In this document: piece after piece, positions 1 through 8,800 of the stretch
Position numbering within the stretch: position 1 is the first letter of the stretch
How the letters are laid out: each line of letters begins with the position of its first letter
Assembly (NCBI GenBank): GCA_050747525.1
Contig: JBOGOC010000091.1
Coordinates: 1-64,000 of the forward strand
Source: JBOGOC01 sp050747525
GTDB taxonomy: Bacteria > Acidobacteriota > Polarisedimenticolia > JACPZX01 > DASXTC01
DNA: 64,000 bases
Direction: 5' to 3'
Program-made: the position numbers and the translations under genes
The notes under the pieces: generated by a model
What the model was told of the DNA's origin: nothing
Seen by the model: only the letters and a program-made list of their open reading frames with translations
Database searches by the model: none

Positions 1-154
1 CTGCCCCTCCCTGGTCCGAGAGGCTCCCGCCATGCCCCCGATCGGCCGCCCGCGCCGGCCGGGAAGCCCCGGATCCTGCCGCCAAGCTGCCCCAGGCGAA
101 AAGGGACCGCATATCGCCTTCCTACCAGAAGGCGCAATTGTGAGGGCGAGTGCA

Positions 155-766
155 TCACTTATCTGAGTCAGCGCGAAGTCTCTCGAGATGCTCAGCAGCC
201 TTCGCATACTGTGAATCTCCATGAGCGTTGCGCACAACGAATTCGAGATCTGATATCGCTTTACTGCTACGGCCAAGATTGATTAGGGCCACTCCGCGGA
301 ATAAATAGGGCGTCAGCCAGCCGGGCGTCTTCGCGATCTGCTGAGTTGACATGCGTATGATTGTCTCATAGTCCCGCTGCTTCTCTGCCGCCACAAGCTG
401 GTTAAAGATGCCGAATTCCTCGCCCATGTGTGCGTTCATTTGACCTGGTCGTCCTTCACGCCGCACCCCGTTAAAGTCCCAGGCTGAATAGCGGCCTTGC
501 GATGTCTTGGCAACCTCCTCCTTCAACGACTCGTTTTCGCGCTGCATTTTCTCAAGGTTGGCCTGATAATCGGCTACCTTAGTCAATAGTTCCTTATTGC
601 CAGCCTGAAGCTGCTTCGTTCCCTCTAGCAATGTATCAATCTTGCGGTCCTTCGAAGCGCTGACCCTCCCGGTGTAGATAGATGTGCCGATGGTAGCCAC
701 GGCGACGAGTGCTGTTCCGGCATAGAGCATGTATTTGAAGATGCTGAGCAACAGCTCAGGTGTCAT
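155..766 (-). CDS. Membrane-anchored coiled-coil protein with TPR-like C-terminus
   Basis: Unknown function, 203 residues. One hydrophobic segment at about residues 6-30 would anchor it in the inner membrane with the rest on one side. A charged, heptad-like stretch at about 40-92 looks like a coiled coil. The C-terminal third contains helices of TPR character (for example YLFRGVALINLGRSSKAI), suggesting protein-protein contact. The ATG is preceded by GAGAGAGG at 8 bases, which supports this start. It stands alone on the minus strand, next to another minus-strand gene of unknown function. The anchor, coiled coil and TPR are read from residue pattern only; no family was recognised. Confidence 0.7.
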   Translation of the reverse strand: MTPELLLSIFKYMLYAGTALVAVATIGTSIYTGRVSASKDRKIDTLLEGTKQLQAGNKELLTKVADYQANLEKMQRENESLKEEVAKTSQGRYSAWDFNGVRREGRPGQMNAHMGEEFGIFNQLVAAEKQRDYETIIRMSTQQIAKTPGWLTPYLFRGVALINLGRSSKAISDLEFVVRNAHGDSQYAKAAEHLERLRADSDK

Positions 767-856
767 GGTACGGTCCTCTCTCTCGAGTCGAGAATGTCAA
801 GCCTCAACTGCCCGCGGATAGTTTCTCCACGTCAAATCGTCGATGTTATCGCTGCG

Positions 857-1333
857 TCAACTCCACCGGGTCATCACGTCAATTGCCACGTCGGACCGCT
901 TGAGCATCTCCTCGAACAACTTCCAGAACACCTTCTCGACCGCTGTGCCGGCCATCTGCCTGATCTTCGACTTTAGTGTTGCCTTCTCCGCAGCAGGCAA
1001 TGCCGAGGCGTCTACTCGTGCCTCCAGGAGTGCCTTCAGGGTATCGGGCGCTAACCTCACTGTCACCGTTCCTAACATGGCGCTTAGGCCACCATCCTCC
1101 TCAAGGAAGTCGAGCCCCTGAGCGGTAATGCGAGCGGTGAAAATCATCGAGGGCGCGCCCATCACATCAATTCGTTGGGCGACTGGCTCAACGAGCCCGT
1201 GTTCTACGAGGTAGAAGGCATTCTTATGAAGATCGGTCTCTTTGAATCGCTCGTGAGTCGAAAGGTCCAAAAACTCGGGATATGCCTCGCGCAGTTTAGT
1301 GAGAAGCTCACGCTGAAGGTCTCTGTCGAGCAT
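857..1333 (-). CDS. Hypothetical winged-helix-like protein
   Basis: 158 residues, no family assigned. The frame stays open upstream to 1585, but the ATG at 1333 (MLDRDLQRELL) has GGGAG 5 bases upstream and begins the sensible protein; the upstream extension is rich in Cys, Arg and Gly and looks non-coding. The N-terminal half alternates helix-like segments with a short hairpin (FYLVEHGLVEP, then RITAQGLDFLEEDGG). This is typical of small winged-helix proteins in which the phrase T-A-x-G-L-D-F-L closes the wing. The C-terminal half is helical and charged. Winged-helix assignment is inference; a role in DNA binding or as an effector-linked adaptor cannot be told apart. Confidence 0.6.
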   Translation of the reverse strand: MLDRDLQRELLTKLREAYPEFLDLSTHERFKETDLHKNAFYLVEHGLVEPVAQRIDVMGAPSMIFTARITAQGLDFLEEDGGLSAMLGTVTVRLAPDTLKALLEARVDASALPAAEKATLKSKIRQMAGTAVEKVFWKLFEEMLKRSDVAIDVMTRWS

Positions 1334-1475
1334 ACGGTCTCCCGTGTAACTACTCTCCTCATACCAAGGGGGGCATGATGCCAATTCCAGCCTACCACGC
1401 CTGTCCAGCCCCCTTTGCCCCCCGCCCCTTCCGGCGTATGATGCGACACGTGCCTGTCCATCATGGAGGTTGCCC

Positions 1476-2372
1476 GTGACGCGACCGTTTCTGACCCCAG
1501 TCGTCGTATCAGCCCTGCTCACCGGACATGCATGGGCGCAGGGACTGACAGACCACATCCAACTGCTCGAACCGGGACTGAGCATCGAGGTGTTCCAGAA
1601 TGAGATGTCTTCCTTCGGCTATGAGGAGGACGGGTTCTCATATCTTGACCCGCGGGTGCAGCCGGGAAAGGCTGGCCATGGGACCGACGCCTCGGGCAAC
1701 TTTTACCAATTGAACCTGCGGAACCTACCAACACCAAACGGCTGGCGCTGCCAACAGGCAACAAACTCGGTACTGCAGCAGGAGCTTGAAGTCGAGCGGC
1801 GCACCTCATCGTCCTCGACCATCATCGCCCGCATCGCCCGCTGCGTTGAGCTCGGTGAGCCACGGTTTCAGGTGACTGGAGTCACTAATCTTGCAGTGGA
1901 CAGCGTGAATGGGATGATGTACTTGGCTGTGCTGAGCTTATTCCATCGCTGTGATGGGCCCGAGTGTTCCATCTACGAGCCGCAGATGGGAACAGTCCGC
2001 ATCTCCGGCCTCCCCACCCTCCTCGACATCATCCTCTCGTACCAGCCGCCCTCGACGCTCAGCTTCAACGTTCCCGTGCGCCCAGAGGGCCTTCCGGGCG
2101 CCGACAGCTTCGCCGTGTATGCCGGCGACCTGCGCACCGTCTCGGACTTGTCGCAGGCGTCGCCGCTGCAGTGCACCGTCCCGGCGGGGCGGGCACCGGT
2201 GCCAGGGGAGCAGCTGACGGTGTCGGACACGCTGCCCGACCCTGCCACAGGCTCCGGCCGCTACTACCTTGCCGCGGTGCGTCATGGGGCTCAGATTCGG
2301 GCGGGCCGTAGTAGCATGGGCGGCGTGATGCAGGGGAGGAATGCGGCGGTGATGCCAGGATGCCAACCGTGA
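1476..2372 (+). CDS. Secreted protein with a C-terminal module shared with the NHL protein
   Basis: 298 residues. The GTG at 1476 is preferred over the TTG at 1470 because GGAGG (1465-1469) lies 6 bases before the GTG and directly abuts the TTG. Residues 1-22 are a signal peptide ending AWAQ-G. The middle, about residues 30-190, has no recognised fold. The last ~100 residues carry VYAGDL, LQCTV, RYYLAAV and a final C-Q-P. These match in order the end of the NHL propeller protein at 51965-54427 (VYEGSL, VQCT, YYLVVP, CLP), so this is probably a small beta-sandwich module used on exported proteins of this organism. The 3' end overlaps the next gene by 13 bases. Confidence 0.65.
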   Translation: MTRPFLTPVVVSALLTGHAWAQGLTDHIQLLEPGLSIEVFQNEMSSFGYEEDGFSYLDPRVQPGKAGHGTDASGNFYQLNLRNLPTPNGWRCQQATNSVLQQELEVERRTSSSSTIIARIARCVELGEPRFQVTGVTNLAVDSVNGMMYLAVLSLFHRCDGPECSIYEPQMGTVRISGLPTLLDIILSYQPPSTLSFNVPVRPEGLPGADSFAVYAGDLRTVSDLSQASPLQCTVPAGRAPVPGEQLTVSDTLPDPATGSGRYYLAAVRHGAQIRAGRSSMGGVMQGRNAAVMPGCQP

Positions 2373-2581
2373 GAAAGGTCGGCCTATACACGGCCGCGGC
2401 TATCTGCGGCCTGCTTGGGCTAATCGGCGTGCTACGTCTGGTTGAGACACTAATCTTCGAGGGTCGAAACAACGCATCCGCCTACGGCGCCGGACGGCTC
2501 ACCGGCCATGCCTTGCTGGCAGCCCTCTTCCTTCTACTCTGCCGGAAGGCATACTCGAAGGCTCATGCAGTCCGAAGCTAG
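2360..2581 (+). CDS. Small two-helix membrane protein
   Basis: 73 residues with two hydrophobic segments: about 8-29 (AAAICGLLGLIGVLRLVE) and about 46-63 (TGHALLAALFLLLC). The gene overlaps the end of the secreted-protein gene by 13 bases and the next small membrane gene by 17, so it is almost certainly co-transcribed and possibly translationally coupled. Function unknown. The short length means the call rests on hydrophobicity and on its place in a chain of overlapping genes. Confidence 0.5.
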   Translation: MPTVRKVGLYTAAAICGLLGLIGVLRLVETLIFEGRNNASAYGAGRLTGHALLAALFLLLCRKAYSKAHAVRS

Positions 2582-2828
2582 ATCGGTTCTGCGCGCAATC
2601 GGCATGCTTTTCGTGATCATCGGAGCCGCCCTGTTCATCTATGGTTCCTATCCCCACTACCGGCGGCTTCGGGTCGAGATGCTAGAGACGCCGCGCAGCG
2701 CTGCGGCTGTCAAGCAGGAGGGGGCCAGGGCGCGGATCCTCCTGATGGGTGTCGGCGCAACGAGCGCAGGAGCACTCCTTTGGTGGCGGTCTACGGTCCT
2801 GCCTCGTGGAGGCTCTCGCCCGAGATGA
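2565..2828 (+). CDS. Small two-helix membrane protein
   Basis: 87 residues from the ATG at 2565 (MQSEARSVLR), which has GAAGG just upstream. The frame opens earlier at 2508 but that extension lies wholly within the preceding gene. Two membrane segments are visible: IGMLFVIIGAALFIYGSY near the N-terminus, and ARILLMGVGATSAGALLWW near the C-terminus, with a short charged link between. The stop overlaps the next ATG (ATGA at 2825-2828). No family recognised. Together with the preceding 73-residue protein it could form a small membrane complex, but this is inference. Confidence 0.5.
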   Translation: MQSEARSVLRAIGMLFVIIGAALFIYGSYPHYRRLRVEMLETPRSAAAVKQEGARARILLMGVGATSAGALLWWRSTVLPRGGSRPR

Positions 2829-3064
2829 TCACACGCGAGAAGGCATCAGAAATCGCAGCAAGCCGAGGGAAGGTAACGAAGGTCCTCTCGGTGGAGGAGG
2901 TATCGCGGCCACCTCTCATCTATGGCCTGGACAACCTCACGAACTACTGGATCGCTTATCTCGACCGAGAGATGCCGTGGATGATCCAGTCGAGCCTCGT
3001 GGTCCTCGTGTCACAGCAGGACGGGCGGGTCGCGTACGTCGGGCATGCTTGTGATGAGGGGTAG
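2825..3064 (+). CDS. Small protein resembling immunity/PepSY-type folds
   Basis: 79 residues beginning MITREKASEIAASRGK. The ATG shares ATGA with the upstream stop. An opening helix with an A-x-E-I-A pattern is followed by strands including YWIAYLD and SLVVLVSQQDGRVAYVGHA, ending in C-D-E-G. The ending, a V-x-x-x-x-G-R-V-x-Y-x-G-x-A-x-D-E-G pattern, is like small immunity-type or PepSY-like proteins. I cannot assign it firmly from memory and there is no adjacent toxin. The Rhs protein is 12 kb away and has its own coupled partner. Confidence 0.5.
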   Translation: MITREKASEIAASRGKVTKVLSVEEVSRPPLIYGLDNLTNYWIAYLDREMPWMIQSSLVVLVSQQDGRVAYVGHACDEG

Positions 3065-3121
3065 CGACCGCAGCTGACTGTGCCTAATGTACCGCCATCC
3101 TTTCCTAGGAGGAACTTCGCT

Positions 3122-3577
3122 GTGCACGTACTCGTTGCTTCGTTGTTGTTCCTACTGCCTCTCGTGAGTCCATTAGCCTCCTCCAATGACGCATTTGACC
3201 TCTTGGTCCATGCCAAATCGATTCGATGCAAGTTCGACCAGGGGACCGTGGCAGTGTACAAGTCTGGAACGCTGACGCTCAAGCAGGAGAGGTTTGGCGA
3301 AGACAACACGTTCACTTTCGATTCCATCAATCCGCGAGCCAGTACTGCGCGGCTGATTGCCAACGCTGGCGCAGGAGATGTCACTGTTCTTCCGACGATG
3401 GGCGGTCTTACGTTCGTCGAGACAACCACATTCGGGAGTGTCAACGTCACAACCGTGTTTGGGGACTATGCAACTCCTTCCACGCAGGAATATATTGGGG
3501 TCACATCGAGACATGTTGCTGTGTTAGGAGGTCCGATACCGTCTCAGTATCATGGCCTATGCAGAGTCCTCCCCTAA
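3122..3577 (+). CDS. Secreted protein of unknown function
   Basis: 151 residues. The start is decided by a full AGGAGG at 3107-3112, 9 bases before the GTG at 3122; an upstream GTG at 3080 lacks such a site. The N-terminus (VLVASLLFLLPLVSPLAS) is a signal peptide. The mature part carries many Thr and Val residues and alternating beta strands (GTLTLKQERFG, TFTFDSIN, LTFVETTTFGSVNVTTVFG), suggesting a small beta barrel or sandwich. Two Cys residues, one near residue 35 and one close to the end, could pair. No homologous family recognised. Confidence 0.6.
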   Translation: MHVLVASLLFLLPLVSPLASSNDAFDLLVHAKSIRCKFDQGTVAVYKSGTLTLKQERFGEDNTFTFDSINPRASTARLIANAGAGDVTVLPTMGGLTFVETTTFGSVNVTTVFGDYATPSTQEYIGVTSRHVAVLGGPIPSQYHGLCRVLP

Positions 3578-3620
3578 CATGGAGGCCTGACGGTCGATCC
3601 TTTCGCCTCGGTCACAACCC

Positions 3621-3995
3621 GTGTCGTTGAACTCTAGGTCCTGGCCCATCATCCTCCTCATCGACGACTCCCCCCAGGTTCGCGAGGTCCTCCGCATCGG
3701 TCTCGAATCCGAGGGATACCGCGTCATCGAGGCCCCCGATGGCCGCGAGGGCGTGGCGCTGTACCGCGAGCACCGGCCGGCGGTCGCCATCGTCGACATC
3801 GTCATGCCCGAGAAAGACGGCATCGAGACGGTGCGCGAGATACTCGCCATAGACCGCGCCGCGGTCATCTTCACCATGTCGGGCGCCGATGAGGACTACC
3901 AGGAGGTCGCCAGGATGCTTGGGGCGAAGCGGGGGTTCAGGAAGCCGGTCAGATTGGGCGAGTTATGCGAGGCGATCCGCCAGGTGGCGCGATGA
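3621..3995 (+). CDS. Single-domain response regulator (CheY-like receiver)
   Basis: 124 residues forming one receiver domain and nothing else. The acidic pair D15/D16, phospho-acceptor D59 (VDIVMP), switch residue S87 (FTMSG) and K108 (FRKPV) are all present, so it should accept phosphate from a histidine kinase. No kinase gene adjoins it. GTG start at 3621 without a clear ribosome site. Its stop overlaps the ATG of the SIR2-like gene (ATGA, 3992-3995), so the two are probably made together. Known single-domain receivers act by binding a partner protein; the coupled SIR2-like protein is the obvious candidate, which is inference. Confidence 0.9.
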   Translation: MSLNSRSWPIILLIDDSPQVREVLRIGLESEGYRVIEAPDGREGVALYREHRPAVAIVDIVMPEKDGIETVREILAIDRAAVIFTMSGADEDYQEVARMLGAKRGFRKPVRLGELCEAIRQVAR

Positions 3996-5083
3996 AGGAA
4001 AGCGAGTCACGATCGGGCGAGATCGAGGAGCCTCCTTCGCGGGTCGTGTACTTCCTCGGGGCCGGTGCGACCCGTGCTGACTACCCAGAAATTCCCCTTG
4101 GCGACGACCTACTTGACGCGGTCCTTCGAAACGAGGACGTCGGAAAGGAGGTCAGCGCGATCCTATCGATGGTCTTCACCGGGTCGAGCGTGGAGCCAAT
4201 GGCCCCTAAAGCTAGTCGACCTAGGCTGGACGACGTCTTTACCCTCATGGATGCCACGCTTTCGGGTCGAGCTGCCTGCCCCGTGGGTTGGGCTCCCGAG
4301 AAGATTCCCAGGTTCCGTCGCTATCTCGTGGGGGCCATGGCGAAGGTCATCACTGATTCAATCGGGGGAAAACCAGCGCCGCAGGCAAAGGCCCTTATCG
4401 CTCGGGCAAGGGAGGAAGAGGCGGCTTTCATCTCAACCAACTATGACGTCGCGATGGACACGACTCTGCACGATCTGAACAACGTGAACTACGGCCTCGC
4501 GATCAGGAATCACCTTCGTTTTTTTGGCCCCATCCCAGATGTCCCAGGTCATCAGGACAAAGTGCGACACTTGATGCCGCTCTCATCGTTCGAGAACATC
4601 GGTCCTACCAGTCTCCTGAAACTCCACGGCTCTCTCAACTGGCTCTACTGTTCTCGCTGTGATGAGCTGGACATCACACCTCAGTATGAGGGAGCAACGG
4701 TCCTTCTCCTGGACCCAAGGACCGGCCGATGCGCAGCTCCGCATTGTACCGGTCGCTACGAAGCCCTTCTGATTGGGCCCAGCCTTGAGCAGAGGTACGA
4801 GAACCGGATTCTCAGAGAGACCTGGACTATGGCCGAATCCACGCTTCACGATGCAGAGAAACTGATCATCGTGGGTTATTCACTGCCCGAGGCCGATTAC
4901 CTGATTCGGGCGATGCTCGTTCGATCATTCGCTCGGCGGAGCGATCGCGTCACAGTCGTGGATAAACAGGAGGCCGGAGGCGCTCAAGCCAAAACCTTGG
5001 TGAGCAGATACCGGCGTCTATTGCCTGCATGCTCCTTCAGATTTGACGGGCTAGAGGGTTACCTCAGCACGGCAGGTCCCTGA
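3992..5083 (+). CDS. SIR2-like (sirtuin-fold) NAD-binding protein, putative defence effector
   Basis: 363 residues from the ATG at 3992. Sirtuin-fold landmarks run in order: GAGAT at 23-27 (NAD-binding loop), STNYD with N150 and D152, the LHGS motif with catalytic-type H212, and a possible zinc site with C220 and C223 (CSRC) plus C247 and C252. Then comes GYSLPEAD at 295-302, a Rossmann-fold segment common in SIR2-like proteins of prophages and defence loci. SIR2 domains of this kind often act as NAD-depleting effectors (Thoeris ThsA, DSR, Gabija-like contexts) rather than deacetylases. Here the domain occupies the whole protein, with no STAND or HEPN fusion. It is coupled to a CheY-like receiver and overlaps the recombinase gene tail-to-tail by 20 bases. 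Confidence 0.82.
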   Translation: MKESESRSGEIEEPPSRVVYFLGAGATRADYPEIPLGDDLLDAVLRNEDVGKEVSAILSMVFTGSSVEPMAPKASRPRLDDVFTLMDATLSGRAACPVGWAPEKIPRFRRYLVGAMAKVITDSIGGKPAPQAKALIARAREEEAAFISTNYDVAMDTTLHDLNNVNYGLAIRNHLRFFGPIPDVPGHQDKVRHLMPLSSFENIGPTSLLKLHGSLNWLYCSRCDELDITPQYEGATVLLLDPRTGRCAAPHCTGRYEALLIGPSLEQRYENRILRETWTMAESTLHDAEKLIIVGYSLPEADYLIRAMLVRSFARRSDRVTVVDKQEAGGAQAKTLVSRYRRLLPACSFRFDGLEGYLSTAGP

Positions 5084-5789
5084 CCCCCGCCGCGAGCTCC
5101 TCGTCGGCCGGGTGCGTGTAGATGATCGTCGTGAGCGGCGACGCATGCCTCGCGAACCGCTGCGCCAGGAAGAGGTTCCTCGACGCCCGGTAGACGTTCG
5201 TGACCGCCGAGTGGCGCAGGGAGTGGAAGTTGTACCGCCGATCGAAGCCGGCGCGGGCCTGCCACCAGGCGAAGCGCCACTGGGCGGCCCGGGGGGAGAG
5301 GCGGCGGCCCTGGCCGGACACGAACAGCGGGGCGTCGGCGTCAACGGCCTGACCGTTGCTCCGCTTCCATGACAGGAATTCCGCAAGCTTCGGGACCAGC
5401 CGCTCCGGCAGGAACACCTCGCCCCGGCGGCCGCCCTTCGTGGTCGCCTGGCGCAGCACGATCCGCCGCCGCACCGTGCGCCCGTCCGGCGAGACGTCGC
5501 CCACGTTGAGGCTCAGCAGCTCGTTGAGGCGCAGGCCGGTGCCCAGGGCCATCGAGTACAGGAGGTGGTCACGCGGGGCAGCCGCCGTCGCCGCCAGCAG
5601 GGCCGCTTGCTCGGCGGCCGTCATCGTCTCGGGGGCGCGGAATCTAGGGAACATGCGCATACAAGGGCGTGAAGGGGGATGGAAGTCAAGGCGCATACTG
5701 AAGATATAATCGGGATCGGCTTCGTGGACCTTGTCAAGGAGAAGGAGCCGATGGCGGCTCCCCTCAGGGATCTGTACACCAACTGTCAA
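5064..5789 (-). CDS. Short tyrosine recombinase / phage-type integrase
   Basis: The open frame gives 241 residues; the true start may be the ATG at 5696, 5660 or 5654, since the first codon is a TTG and none has a strong ribosome site. The catalytic set of the tyrosine recombinase family is complete: R in GLRLNE, K in TTKGG, H-x-x-R in HSLRHS, H in ARHAS, and the nucleophile Y in IIYTHP. The usual N-terminal SAM-like core-binding domain is reduced to a short stretch, so the protein is near catalytic-domain size. It sits between the SIR2-like and helicase-nuclease genes, consistent with a mobile origin for the island. No attachment site was found. Confidence 0.85.
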   Translation of the reverse strand: MTVGVQIPEGSRHRLLLLDKVHEADPDYIFSMRLDFHPPSRPCMRMFPRFRAPETMTAAEQAALLAATAAAPRDHLLYSMALGTGLRLNELLSLNVGDVSPDGRTVRRRIVLRQATTKGGRRGEVFLPERLVPKLAEFLSWKRSNGQAVDADAPLFVSGQGRRLSPRAAQWRFAWWQARAGFDRRYNFHSLRHSAVTNVYRASRNLFLAQRFARHASPLTTIIYTHPADEELAAGVRDLPC

Positions 5790-5819
5790 CGCTCATAGGG
5801 ACAACACTAGGCGCGCCTG

Positions 5820-8800
5820 ATGCGCGATGAGGGTGACAGACAAGAATGCGATGGCATGAAAGCCCCGGCCGATGACGTGGGAAGCCTGATGAGCGTAGAA
5901 AGATCTCGACTTCTCTCCCTTATCGAATTCTCTGCGCAGTCCGCGCGGCTGAGGGGCAAGCCAGCCGCGACCGTTGCCGCACACGGTCTCTTCGCCCTGT
6001 ACGAGCACGAGATCAAAGGACTTCCGGGCATCCACATTAACGCTAACGGCGCCGAGAGCGAGGACGAGGTTTGGCTTGCGGTTGAACGGCTGCACGAGAT
6101 GAGTCCGCCGGATATTGCCAGCGCGGTACTGCGGCCCTGGGTGCAGATGACGCAGGGGCCAACGGAAGAGCCGCGGCTGCGCGAGGCCATCGACGGCGCA
6201 AGCCTGATTGCAGAGGGCACGCATTGTTCATCGGCATGTTCACCCGAGCAAGGCAAACCTGTCATCGCCCCCCAGACAACGGTCATGCTCTCCGACTACG
6301 ACAAGCTTGCCCTGGTCAAGGCCCAGTTCGCCACCTATCTCGACACGAAGTGGCGCCCCTGGGCAGGTGAAGAGAAACTTCGCCGCATGACCATCCGCCT
6401 TTATTCCCAGCTCTTCACGCTCAAACAGCGGCTCGAGGGCGGCATCGTCGAAGCGCAACTCGAGCTCGTCTGGGGCGTTGGCCTGGGCATCTGGAACTCC
6501 GGTGGCGCCACCTTGTGCTACCCGCTGGTAGGACGGCTGGTCGAACTGTCGCTCAACCCTGTGACGGCCGAAGTGGAAATCCGACCCCGGGATGTCGATG
6601 CTCGCATCGAGATCGACTGGTACGCATCCGTCGATAACCCTGGCGTTGCTGATCTCGAGAAGGCGGCAAAGGAGTTCTTTGGGAAGGCCACGACAACCTT
6701 TTCCCCGTTTGACCGCGGAACCTTCGAGCCGTTGCTTCGCACGGCGACCACCAACCTCGACGCGAACGGCATCTACTGGCCAAACGAAGCGCAGGCGGAG
6801 GACCGGACGCTGCCGAAGGCGGACGACAAGCTTAAGGTCACCGACACGTGGGTGCTCTTTGCGCGTCCGCGCACCAACAGCCTGTTCCTGCAAGACCTGG
6901 AGAAGCTGAAGAAGGAAGCCGAGGAAGCCGAGTCGTTCCCGCCCGCGGTGTCTGCGGTCGTGACTGACCCAGACACGACCAACCCAGTTGTCGAACTGCC
7001 ATCTTTCCGTGGTGTCTCCGCTTCATACCACTCGGAGTCCAACACAAGCGGCAAGAAGGCGCGCGACCTCTACTTCCCTAAGGCCTTCAACGACGAGCAG
7101 GTCCGCATCATCCAGCTGCTGGACATTTCCGACGGCGTTGTCGTGCAGGGTCCACCTGGCACGGGCAAGACGCACACCATCGCCAACGTCATCTGTCACT
7201 ACTTGGCCGTAGGCAAACGGGTGCTAGTGACCTCGATGAAGGACCCGGCATTGGCGGTGTTGCAGGAACAGCTTCCTGAGGAAATCCGCCCACTCGCTAT
7301 TTCCCTGCTGACGAGCGAACAGAAGGGCATGAAGCAGTTCGAACACGCCATCCACAAGATTGCCTCCGAGATACAGGGCCTCGACCGCGGAAGCACCGCT
7401 AGATCCATCAACCATCTTGAGGAATCCGTAGATGCCCTTCACGGCAAGCTTGCCAGCATTGATCGCAAGATCGGCGAATGGGCGAGACGGAACCTTGCCA
7501 AGGTCACGATGGAAACCGAGGAAATCGACCCTCAGGACGCCGCGCGCGAGGTGGTCCAGAACGCCGGCCAGTTCGAGTGGATTCCCGACTCCCTTGGAAT
7601 TGCTCCGGAGTTCGCGCCGCAGTTCTCGGATGCGGACGTTGTGCGGCTGCGCGAGGCAAGGCGTACTCTAGGTCAAGATATCGACTACCTCGATGCGTCT
7701 CTGCCGCAGCTCGTGGAGCTTCCCGACTCCAAGGCACTACTCGAAATCCACCAGGACCTGTCCCAGTTCGAAAGGCTGAAACAGGCCGTGGCAGACGGGG
7801 ACGTTCCGGCGCTCGCCGATTCGAGCCAGCAGACACTTGCTTTCGCTCAGACACTCCTCATGCACATCGAGACCGTTCAGCGCCTCCGCGATCATGTCAT
7901 TCAGGCGAATCGTCCCTGGACGGTCGCCATGCGTGAACGTCTGCGGCACGTGAGCAACGACAACCTTCTGCCGATTCTGGAAGCCCTTGGCGCCGAGCTT
8001 GAGCAAGCTGTCGAAAGGCGCAAGGCGTTTCTTGAGCGGCCGGTTACCACGCCCGCAGGCATCGAGCTTGATACCGAGCTCGTGGAAGCGGTGAGAAATC
8101 TCACAGACGGTAAGAGTGCCTTTGGTTTGAAGGGCCTGTTCGGCAAGTCAGCCCAGAAGCAGCAGCTGGACAGTATTCGTGTTCTTGGCGATCCCCCTGC
8201 CGACGCCGAGAGCTGGGAGCATGTGGCCGAGCATCTGGTGTTGTTGAAACGACTGCGCGAACTCGCCTTGCGCTGGAACGCTCTTGCCCAGGAGCTTCAG
8301 CTCGAAGCGGTGCCGGGAGACCGCCCGGAAAGCGGCTTGGCCGCCGCCCAAGGGTACGCGCTTTACCTCAAGGTGAAGGACGTAGTGAAGACGGAAGGCC
8401 AACTCCGCACTGCGGCCTCTGACGTGTTCCCCAACTGGGCTCATGTTCACGAGGTGGCAGATGACATGCAGCGAATGGCTGAACTGGAGAAGGCGCTGCG
8501 GCATCACCTCACCAAGAATCGACTCGCCAATGTCTGGGCTCACAAGGAACGCCTTCAGAAGGTACTGGAAGGCCGCACGGGCCGCGTCATAAAGGACATC
8601 CGCCGGTTTCTCGCCGAAACGCTGGGGAACCCTGAAATTGAAGATGTACAGATGCAGGCTGAGTGGACGGCGCTGATGGCGGAGCTATATCGCGTGCTGG
8701 GTTTGGGCACGCATCTCGCCGCCCTGCGTGAGGGTTGCGGCAGGGTTGAGGACTCCGGTGCAGCTAGGTACGCGGCGTCGCTCAGGCGATCACTTGAGGG

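Noticed and set aside
5706..5711. TATAAT near the recombinase start
   Set aside because: No -35 on the plus strand and the element lies within the open recombinase frame.
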